From IMG/VR virus record IMGVR_UViG_3300017708_002878, positions 1-30,224 of that record: 30,224 bases of DNA. One strand, written 5' to 3'. Positions within the stretch are counted from its first letter, which is position 1, and the number at the start of each line of letters is the position of its first letter. Of the stretch, positions 23,256-30,070 are shown one piece after another. The notes beneath the pieces were generated by a model. It was given only the letters and a program-made list of their open reading frames with translations, had not been told where the DNA came from and searched no databases. Both the position numbers and the translations under genes were made by a program. Source of the DNA: a virus.

Positions 23256-24185
23256 ATGGTAAACGAATTATTAGTCAATTTGACTAATTCAGTTTTAGGA
23301 ACTGGTAAGAAAACTGCAAGAGGGAATTATGCTTATACTTGCCCTTATTGTAATCATTCTAAACCTAAATTAGAAATTAATTTCACTACTAACAAAAAGG
23401 GTTTAAACCCCTGGAATTGTTGGGTTTGCAATACTAAAGGTAGCAGAATATCAGTTTTATTTAAAAAAATTAAAGCTGATTTTTCTAAATTCCAAGAACT
23501 AAAGTCATTAGTTAAGGTCTATGATTACGAAGATAAACACGATGTATCTGCAGATACTTTACGTCTGCCAAAAGAGTATCGCAACATATTAAACAATAAT
23601 GATATCATAGCTAAACATGCACATTCATACCTTAAACGTAGGGGATTAACTGATAATGATATCATAAAATATAATATAGGATATTGTGAAAGTGGTTTAT
23701 ATGCTAAAATGGTAATTATCCCTTCCTATGATATTAATGGTGATTTAAATTATTTTACAGCTAGGTCATTTGAAAAAGACCCCTATGTAAAGTATAGAAA
23801 CCCTAGCTGGTCAAGAGATATTATACCTTTTGAATTTTTTATAAATTGGAATCTTCCTATTATATTGTGTGAAGGTCCCTTTGATGCTATTAGTATTAAA
23901 CGTAATGCTATTCCCTTATTGGGGAAAAATATTCAAAAATCTTTAATGAAGAAAATAGTATTATCTACAGTTGAAAAAATTTATTTAGCATTAGATACTG
24001 ATGCTATGGTAAGAGCTTTAGAATTCGCTGAAGAATTTCTAAATGTGGGTAAAAAAGTTTACCTTGTGGAATTAAAAGATAAAGATCCTAATGAAATGGG
24101 TTTTATTGATTTTACTAAATTAGTCCAAACTTCTAAGAAGTTAACTTATGAAAACCTATTTGAAAAAAAATTATCTTTAATATGA
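23256..24185 (+). CDS. 61: DNA primase (T4 gp61-like)
   Basis: A 309-residue protein close in length to T4 gp61 (342). The N-terminal zinc-binding domain has Cys29, Cys32, Cys55 and Cys58 (CPYC and CWVC). A linker helix region follows (YLKRRGLTDNDIIKYNIGY, the usual pre-Toprim pattern). The Toprim domain shows the acidic motif LCEGPFDAISIKR at residues 204-216 and the second motif LALDTDAM at 244-251. It makes RNA primers on the lagging strand with the phage helicase; the helicase is not in this window. It overlaps the following nuclease gene by four bases. It is unusual that this replication gene lies in the middle of a virion-gene unit. Confidence 0.93.
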   Translation: MVNELLVNLTNSVLGTGKKTARGNYAYTCPYCNHSKPKLEINFTTNKKGLNPWNCWVCNTKGSRISVLFKKIKADFSKFQELKSLVKVYDYEDKHDVSADTLRLPKEYRNILNNNDIIAKHAHSYLKRRGLTDNDIIKYNIGYCESGLYAKMVIIPSYDINGDLNYFTARSFEKDPYVKYRNPSWSRDIIPFEFFINWNLPIILCEGPFDAISIKRNAIPLLGKNIQKSLMKKIVLSTVEKIYLALDTDAMVRALEFAEEFLNVGKKVYLVELKDKDPNEMGFIDFTKLVQTSKKLTYENLFEKKLSLI

Positions 24186-24952
24186 AAAGAAATGTAAAAA
24201 AATCCTATAATAGGATAATCGAAATATCTTCTGATGCTAAACAAATAACTTTACCTGATGCTAGATATTATAGAAGGAATGGTGATTATTACCCTTCTAT
24301 AACTTATGTGTTAAGTTACTACCCTAAGGGCAAATTTTTCCAAGACTGGCTTAAAAAAGTAGGATACTCTGCTGACTTTATAGTTAAAAAAGCAGGAGAA
24401 GAGGGTACTCAAGTTCATGAAATGATTGAACAGTATCTAAATGGTAAAGAGCTTAATTTCCTAAGTGATTACGGAAGCCCACAATATCATCCTGATGTAT
24501 GGCAGATGTTTTTACGTTTTGTTGAATGGTGGGAAGAGTATAAACCTACATTAATTGAAACTGAAGTCCATTTATTCTCAGATGAATTAAAAGTAGCCGG
24601 TACTTGTGATATGGTTTGTGAAATAGATGGTGAAATGTGGATTGTAGACTTTAAAACATCTAACCATTTACAAACTGTCTATGATTTGCAAACCGCTATA
24701 TATGGTAAATGCTATGAGGAATGTTATGGCAAAACCCCAGACAGGTATGGAATACTATGGTTAAAATCATCTAAAAGGAAACCTGCTAAAGGTAAAATGC
24801 AAGGTAAAGGATGGGAAATGTATGAATCTAAAAGAACACAGGAAGAAAATATTGATATTTTCCAAACAGTTAAAAAATTATTTGATTTAGAAAATCCAAA
24901 GCATTCACCTATTTTTACAGAATTTAAAACAACAGTCAAGAGAGAGTTGTAA
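24182..24952 (+). CDS. PD-(D/E)XK exonuclease (RecB/Cas4-like)
   Basis: A 256-residue protein with the ordered motifs of the PDDEXK_1 group: SITYVLSYYP near the front, GTQVHEMIE (His79) at residues 75-83, a Glu128 strand (LIETEVHLF), VAGTCDMVCEIDG with Asp143, DFKTS with Asp156 and Lys158, and a QxxxY-like LQTAIYG with Gln170 and Tyr174. This set is typical of phage exonucleases related to RecB and Cas4; I see no four-Cys iron-sulfur cluster of the Cas4 type. It would resect DNA ends or degrade DNA. It overlaps the primase gene, so a role in replication or recombination is likely. The stop codon is immediately followed by a TATTTATAA element. Confidence 0.85.
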   Translation: MKRNVKKSYNRIIEISSDAKQITLPDARYYRRNGDYYPSITYVLSYYPKGKFFQDWLKKVGYSADFIVKKAGEEGTQVHEMIEQYLNGKELNFLSDYGSPQYHPDVWQMFLRFVEWWEEYKPTLIETEVHLFSDELKVAGTCDMVCEIDGEMWIVDFKTSNHLQTVYDLQTAIYGKCYEECYGKTPDRYGILWLKSSKRKPAKGKMQGKGWEMYESKRTQEENIDIFQTVKKLFDLENPKHSPIFTEFKTTVKREL

Positions 24953-24961
24953 TATTTATAA
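24953..24961 (+). promoter_or_regulatory. Candidate phage late promoter element TATTTATAA
   Basis: TATTTATAA fills almost the whole 11-base gap between the nuclease and kinase genes and ends two bases before the ATG at 24964, as at 2097. If it is a promoter the transcript would be leaderless or the true start would lie inside the gene. Confidence 0.45.
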
Positions 24962-24963
24962 TA

Positions 24964-25764
24964 ATGATATCATTGATACAACTATTGAAAGAACAAGCTG
25001 ATAAACCTAAAGCTGTTATTTTAGCAGGTGCCCCTGGAGCTGGAAAAGGATCTATTTTAAAAGATCTTAATTTAGGGGGGCTTAAAATACTCAATGTAGA
25101 TGATATTTTTATTAAAAATCTTAAACAAGCTAATGTTAGCTTAGATTTAAAGAATGCTACACCCGAAGATAGAGTTGAACAAGCCAAACAAATGGCTGCA
25201 TCCAACAAGGAATTTAAGGGTGAATTGCAAGGCGTAATAGATGGTAAACAATCATTTGTGTTAGATGGCACCGCTGCCTCATATAATAAAACTGCTGAGT
25301 TAAAACAACAGTTAGAAGAAGCAGGGTATGAAATAATGATGCTTTATGTTTATACTGATTTAGAACGTTCTCTAAAACAAAATGAAAAACGATTCGAAAA
25401 GTCAGGTGGTGAAGATAGAAGTTTAGCACCTGCTATTGTAATGCGTACTTGGAAAAGCGTAACAGATAATATAAAACCCTATTTTGATTTATTCACACCT
25501 AATTTTATAGCTGTAGCTAATACATTAAAGGGTGATAAACTTGAAGATATAGAGAAAATTATTAAAAAATATCTAAAACCATATACACCTAAAAATACTA
25601 AGCCTAAAACACCAGCACAGCAAAAAAGATCTGAAGAACAAAAAGCTAAATTAAATGCTGAAATCCAGGATATGTTAGGTGAAGAATTTCTATATGATAT
25701 TTTATCATACACAATATCTAAGGAAGAGGCACAAATGAGATTAAAACAATTTTTAAATGGCTAA
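24964..25764 (+). CDS. P-loop kinase, zeta-toxin-like
   Basis: A 266-residue protein. The Walker A motif GAPGAGKGS is at residues 22-30, followed by a strand ending NVDDIF (44-49), the place where zeta-type and similar kinases bind substrate. A conserved FVLDGTAASYNKT strand-loop and an IMMLYVYTDLERSLKQN segment follow, resembling the Walker-B strand and lid helix. Residues 1-14 (MISLIQLLKEQADK) form a short helix like the N-terminal targeting helices of T4-type internal proteins. The last 50 residues, after a Lys/Pro-rich linker (TPKNTKPKTPAQQKR), form a small helical domain. Zeta toxins phosphorylate UDP-GlcNAc; other relatives act on nucleotides or polynucleotides, and the substrate here is unknown. 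It overlaps the fusion gene by eight bases, so the two are tightly coupled. Confidence 0.7.
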   Translation: MISLIQLLKEQADKPKAVILAGAPGAGKGSILKDLNLGGLKILNVDDIFIKNLKQANVSLDLKNATPEDRVEQAKQMAASNKEFKGELQGVIDGKQSFVLDGTAASYNKTAELKQQLEEAGYEIMMLYVYTDLERSLKQNEKRFEKSGGEDRSLAPAIVMRTWKSVTDNIKPYFDLFTPNFIAVANTLKGDKLEDIEKIIKKYLKPYTPKNTKPKTPAQQKRSEEQKAKLNAEIQDMLGEEFLYDILSYTISKEEAQMRLKQFLNG

Positions 25765-28126
25765 AATAGGGCTATATGGAGGTGGGTTTAAACCACCAAC
25801 TAAGGGACATTTTGAAGTAGTAAAACAAGCTCTCGAAAATAATCCTGATATTGATTCACTTATAGTTATAGTAGGTCAAAAGGAAAGGGGTGGTATAGAT
25901 CAATCTGATTCTTTAGTCATATGGGATATGTATTTAAAGTACTTACCTTTAAAAGTTGAAATACTACCTGTTTCTACTCCTATCCGCACTGTTTATAACC
26001 TTGCAAAGGATAATCCCCAAAATGAATATAAATGGTTTTTAGGTAAAAGGCAGGGTAAAGAAGATGATGAGGCAGACATAGCATTAAGGACTAAACATCT
26101 TACTACTAAAAAGGATAATTACCCTAATCTTACTCCAATCACTATTGAAACTGCAGATAAAGGGATTAGTGGTACTAAGGCTAGAGAATATATAAGAAAT
26201 AATGATAAAACCGGTTTTTTTTCTTTATTACCTAATAACCTATCCCTTGAGGAAAAAGAACAAATTTATACTATGGTATCTAAAAAAATAAATGAGGGGG
26301 GTCATAAGAAAAAAGATCCAAAAACCGGAACGGGTAAAAAACCTGAGGGTTCTAAAAGACGTTTATACACAGATGAAGATCCTAAGGATACAGTAAAAAT
26401 TAAATTTAGAACTAAGGAAGATATAGTAGATACTTTAAATAAAAAATCATTTAAAGCTAAATCTCATGCCCGTCAATCTCAAATAATTAATTTAATTCAT
26501 CAAAGGGTAAGAGCAGCTTATCAAAATTCTAAAGATCCAGATACTAAAAGCAGATTAAAAAGAGCTTTAGATTATATTACTAATAGAAAAGAAAAATCCA
26601 AGGAAAAAACTAAACGTTTAAAACAACAAGACGAAAGTTTAAAGGGATTTGCTAAGAGTAATGTAGGTACAAGATACAGAGCTATAGAAAAAAGAGGTAA
26701 TAAATATTATTATAGACAGGATGACCCACTGGGTGCTGGCATTAAACAAGAATTCGGTCCCTTTAATACTAAGGCTCAAGCTATTAAAAAAATGGAGGAA
26801 TTCCCTCCTGCTAGCAGTTATAGAGATATTACAGATAATATAGATCCTAAATCACAAGAAAAGCATAAAGGTAAATCCTCTCCTTACGGATCAGCATATG
26901 AACCCGTAGATGAAGGAGACACTTATGAAAAAATGGCTGCTAAAGGTAAAAAGGCAGGTAATTTAAAACAGGGTACTGTTAGAAAAAGACTAGGAATAAA
27001 AAAAGGGGAAAAAGTTCCGTTATCTTTAATTAAAAAAGAAATATCACGTTTGAAAAAAATGGATAAAGATCCTAAAAAGAAAGGAGCTCAACTAGGAGAC
27101 AAAAACCAAAAATATTATAAAGCATTACAGTTAGCTAAGACTTTAAAAACTACTACTAACATTAATGAAAATGCTACTTACTCTGATAGTATAGATTATA
27201 GACAACAAATCCTAAATCTAACTAAACATATGTTAGAAAAAGGGGAAAATATTACTCCTTTACCTAATGTTATTTTTAAACATGGTGATCAGGAAAATGC
27301 CCAAGAATTTTTAGGTAAAACAGCATATTATGACCCTAAGGCAATGACTATTGTATTATATACTGAAGGTAGACATCCAAAAGATATTGTTAGGTCATTC
27401 TCCCATGAAATGATTCACCATCAACAAAATTTAGAGGGTAAATTAAAAGGTATTAATACTACTAATACTTTAGAAAATGATTATCTCGAAAATATAGAAA
27501 AGGAAGCGTATTTAGAAGGCAATATTAATTTTAGGAATTACACAGATAGCCAATTACACGAAAAGAAAAAAATAAAAGATCCTTTTGGGATATCTGCTTT
27601 TGCCTATGAATTAGCTCGTGGTTTAGAAGAGCAAGAAGAAAAAATAGAAACTAAATATACTATTTATTCCGATATGGATGGTGTATTAACTGACTTCGAT
27701 AGTAGATTTAAAGAATTTTCTAAGGGTATTGCACCTAAAGATTATGAAAATAAATTTGGGTTGAAAAAGTTTTGGAATTTAGTTGATAATATTGGAGGGT
27801 TAGATTTTTGGGCTAACATGGAATGGATGTCCGATGGTAAAGAATATTGGAGTTATATTCAAAAATATAATCCTATTATTTTAACCGCACCATCTATGAA
27901 CCCCGTTTCCAGATTAGGAAAAAGACAATGGAGAGATGGTAATTTACCTGGAGTAAAAATGAAAATGGCATCTTCCAAAAATAAACCCAATTATTCCAAG
28001 AGAAATGCCATTTTAATAGATGATAGACAGGATACTATTGATGCATGGAGTGCAATGGGTGGTATTGGGATTCACCACACTTCATCAGCTAGCACAATTA
28101 AAAAATTAAAAGAACTTGGTTTATGA
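25757..28126 (+). CDS. Fusion protein: nucleotidyltransferase, unknown modules, HExxH zincin, HAD 5'-nucleotidase
   Basis: A 789-residue mosaic. Residues 1-175: cytidylyltransferase/NMNAT-like domain with GGGFKPPTKGH (8-18, the HxGH-type site with Thr for the first His) and ISGTKAREYI (137-146, the ISSTxxR-type site). Residues 200-345: two Lys-rich modules (LYTDEDPKDTVKIKF, SHARQSQIINLIHQRVRAAY; GTRYRAIEKRGNKYYYRQ). Residues 385-465: module KGKKAGNLKQGTVRKRLGIK. Residues 475-600: zinc-peptidase-like domain with H550-E551-x-x-H554 and candidate third ligand among Glu581, 583 and 587. Residues 633-789: HAD domain like 5'(3')-deoxyribonucleotidases with DMDGVLTDF (Asp639, Asp641), Thr710, Lys741/743 and LIDDRQDT (Asp755, Asp756). 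I see no frameshift. Substrates are unknown. Confidence 0.75.
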   Translation: MAKIGLYGGGFKPPTKGHFEVVKQALENNPDIDSLIVIVGQKERGGIDQSDSLVIWDMYLKYLPLKVEILPVSTPIRTVYNLAKDNPQNEYKWFLGKRQGKEDDEADIALRTKHLTTKKDNYPNLTPITIETADKGISGTKAREYIRNNDKTGFFSLLPNNLSLEEKEQIYTMVSKKINEGGHKKKDPKTGTGKKPEGSKRRLYTDEDPKDTVKIKFRTKEDIVDTLNKKSFKAKSHARQSQIINLIHQRVRAAYQNSKDPDTKSRLKRALDYITNRKEKSKEKTKRLKQQDESLKGFAKSNVGTRYRAIEKRGNKYYYRQDDPLGAGIKQEFGPFNTKAQAIKKMEEFPPASSYRDITDNIDPKSQEKHKGKSSPYGSAYEPVDEGDTYEKMAAKGKKAGNLKQGTVRKRLGIKKGEKVPLSLIKKEISRLKKMDKDPKKKGAQLGDKNQKYYKALQLAKTLKTTTNINENATYSDSIDYRQQILNLTKHMLEKGENITPLPNVIFKHGDQENAQEFLGKTAYYDPKAMTIVLYTEGRHPKDIVRSFSHEMIHHQQNLEGKLKGINTTNTLENDYLENIEKEAYLEGNINFRNYTDSQLHEKKKIKDPFGISAFAYELARGLEEQEEKIETKYTIYSDMDGVLTDFDSRFKEFSKGIAPKDYENKFGLKKFWNLVDNIGGLDFWANMEWMSDGKEYWSYIQKYNPIILTAPSMNPVSRLGKRQWRDGNLPGVKMKMASSKNKPNYSKRNAILIDDRQDTIDAWSAMGGIGIHHTSSASTIKKLKELGL

Positions 28127-28698
28127 GAGATAATGTTTTAAAAAAAGAATTTAATAAAAAAGATGTTCAAAGGATAAGAAATCTGGTACAGGGGAAAAGT
28201 GGAGATAAAATTACCCAAAGTGTTGGTTATAATAAGGGATACATAAAAAGAAAAGAGGGTGATATATGGGAAGAAAAAGGTCAAACTTGGACTATAAAAG
28301 AGGGAATTAGACAAAATATAACGAAATTAGATAAGGCTAAAAAAGCTTTTAAAACCCCCCTATTTTGCCCTGAATGTAACACATTAATGAAAAAAAGATT
28401 TGATTCCCAATATTATAAGATCCATAAAACTTGTTTTGATTGTGTTATTGAAAAAGAACAACTTCTTAAATTAGAAGGTAAATGGGAAGAATATAAAAAG
28501 GGTATTCATAATACTGATATAGACGGTATGATAACGGATTATACCTCATTTATGGAAGCAGCTCTAAAAGAAACTAATAACTCATTTATAACTGAGGCCG
28601 GTGATGTAGAAAAATGGGATGGGGGTATAAACAAAGAACGAGCAGAAGAAGCTTTAAATAAAGGAATTGAATATTTAGAATCTAAAAAAATAAAATAA
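28123..28698 (+). CDS. Conserved phage zinc-ribbon protein
   Basis: A 191-residue protein. Residues 40-80 (EGDIWEEKGQTWTIKEGIRQ and ITKLDKAKKAFKTPLF) lead into a zinc ribbon with Cys82, Cys85, Cys104 and Cys107 (CPEC and CFDC), then CVIEKEQLLKLEGKWEEY. I recognise the order W-E-x-x-G-x-x-W-T-I...C-P-x-C...C-x-x-C-V-I-E as a conserved T4-like phage family without a known role. The C-terminal 50 residues (ITEAGDVEKWDGGINKERAE) are an acidic helical extension. It overlaps the fusion gene by four bases. A protein-protein or nucleic-acid contact through the ribbon is likely; function is not assignable. Confidence 0.65.
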   Translation: MRDNVLKKEFNKKDVQRIRNLVQGKSGDKITQSVGYNKGYIKRKEGDIWEEKGQTWTIKEGIRQNITKLDKAKKAFKTPLFCPECNTLMKKRFDSQYYKIHKTCFDCVIEKEQLLKLEGKWEEYKKGIHNTDIDGMITDYTSFMEAALKETNNSFITEAGDVEKWDGGINKERAEEALNKGIEYLESKKIK

Positions 28699-28717
28699 TT
28701 CTAACTACAGAGATACA

Positions 28718-28726
28718 TATTTATAA
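28718..28726 (+). promoter_or_regulatory. Candidate phage late promoter element TATTTATAA
   Basis: TATTTATAA in the 45-base gap after the zinc-ribbon gene, 17 bases before the ATG at 28744, the longest spacing among the seven copies. Confidence 0.55.
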
Positions 28727-28743
28727 AATATAACATTAATACC

Positions 28744-29082
28744 ATGACCAAGGAAGAACTAAAGGAAATAATTAAAACCTCTATTATGAATGAGATGCAT
28801 TGTTCTAAAGAGGTAAGAGAGCAGGAAGAAGAAATTGAAACCGAAGAAAAGGAAGAAATTGAAGTAGTTGATGATGAAGGTATACAATTGTCTCCTGAAG
28901 AGCAAGAAGTTCAAAATGCTTTAGAAAAAGCATTAGATGCTGCTAAAAAAATAAATAATCCTAAACTAGTAACTCAGATAGGTAATACTATTACATACTT
29001 TACAAGGTCAGAAATTATAAAAGAGGAACAGGAAGAAGAACATATAAAATCTCGGTTTTTAAGAACCCTTAGAATGCAATAA
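28744..29082 (+). CDS. Acidic helical protein with LKEIIK helix
   Basis: A 112-residue protein. The N-terminal helix ELKEIIKTSIMNEM is of the recurrent type seen at 8925, 29084 and 30067. An extremely Glu-rich stretch follows (EEEIETEEKEEIEVVDDE), then a module LEKALDAAKKINNPKLVTQI and GNTITYFTR at residues about 60-87, which I recall as a recurring module in proteins of marine T4-like phages. The C terminus is helical. No enzymatic motif. It may be a scaffold-associated or internal head protein; this is inference from the N-terminal helix and context. Confidence 0.6.
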   Translation: MTKEELKEIIKTSIMNEMHCSKEVREQEEEIETEEKEEIEVVDDEGIQLSPEEQEVQNALEKALDAAKKINNPKLVTQIGNTITYFTRSEIIKEEQEEEHIKSRFLRTLRMQ

Positions 29083-29083
29083 A

Positions 29084-30070
29084 ATGCCTTATAAAAGAGT
29101 AGGTAAATGCGTTCATAAGAAGTATGATAATAAGAATATTTCTAAAAAACCTATTGGGTGTTCTGATAATGCATCTGATGCTAAAGAATACTTAAAAGCT
29201 CTTTATGCTAATGAAATGAATGAAAGAAAAGGAATGTCCCCCCAAGAATTATCTAAAAGAGATGATATCATAAAGGGAATGTTAGATAATAAAAAATCAC
29301 TTGTTAAAAAATATGGTGCCGATGCAGAAAAAGTAATGTATGGCACCGCAACTTCAAAAGCTAAAAAAATTGCCGAAATGGAATCAAAAGATAAACTTAG
29401 AGAGATTATCAAAAATGCTCTTTCCAAACCTATGGAAGAAGCAAAAACAGATAAATATGATGATCATCCCGCTTTAAAGGGAAAACAAAAAGATAACCTA
29501 CCTGATGGTCTTCAAAAAGCTATTATCAAGAAAAAAGGAGGAAAAGTTGAAGAGGGTGATTTAGATTTGGGTCATCAAGATGATGAACCTGGAATGTTAA
29601 AAGCTAACCTTTATACTTTAGGTAAAGATGTTATAGCATTATATAAGATGGTTTCTGAATTTGATAATATAGAAGGTGAAGTAGATTTTCCCCATTGGTG
29701 GCAATCAAAAGTAATTAAAGCTAAGGATTATATTACCTCAGCTAAACAATATTTAGATTTTGAAGTTAATGAACCCAAAATAGATACTATGGTTGGTATT
29801 TCCCCTGGAGTAGAGGATGGGTTAATGGAAACTATTAAAGAATTAAAAAAATCTAATCCTGAAGCTACTGTTGAAGAAATTACTAAACAAATTCAAGAAA
29901 TTAAAATTTTATCCGAGAAAAAAGATTCACTTTGTAAGCGAGGAAAAGATTATATTAAAGCCCGTAAAGCAGCAGGTGAAAAATCATCAGCATATCTTTC
30001 GGGTCGAGCTGTAAAAGTATGTAAGGGTGATATTAAATTTAAAGGTAAAAAAGTAAATAGTTACGAATGA
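29084..30070 (+). CDS. Mosaic protein with two Cys modules flanking a helical core
   Basis: A 328-residue protein. N-terminal module: VGKCVHKKYDNK and KPIGCSDNASDAKEYLKALY (Cys9, Cys26), a form seen in many phage proteins. Residues about 100-120 contain an internal LREIIKNALSKPMEEA copy of the recurrent helix. Residues about 155-230 form an all-helical domain (MLKANLYTLGKDVIALYKMV, PHWWQSKVIKAKDYITSAKQ). C-terminal module, residues 284-320: CKRGKDYIKARKAAGEKSSA then YLSGRAVKVCKG (Cys284, Cys313), again widespread in phages. The function of both modules is unknown; a role as virion or cargo attachment modules is speculative. It starts one base after the previous stop. Confidence 0.6.
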   Translation: MPYKRVGKCVHKKYDNKNISKKPIGCSDNASDAKEYLKALYANEMNERKGMSPQELSKRDDIIKGMLDNKKSLVKKYGADAEKVMYGTATSKAKKIAEMESKDKLREIIKNALSKPMEEAKTDKYDDHPALKGKQKDNLPDGLQKAIIKKKGGKVEEGDLDLGHQDDEPGMLKANLYTLGKDVIALYKMVSEFDNIEGEVDFPHWWQSKVIKAKDYITSAKQYLDFEVNEPKIDTMVGISPGVEDGLMETIKELKKSNPEATVEEITKQIQEIKILSEKKDSLCKRGKDYIKARKAAGEKSSAYLSGRAVKVCKGDIKFKGKKVNSYE

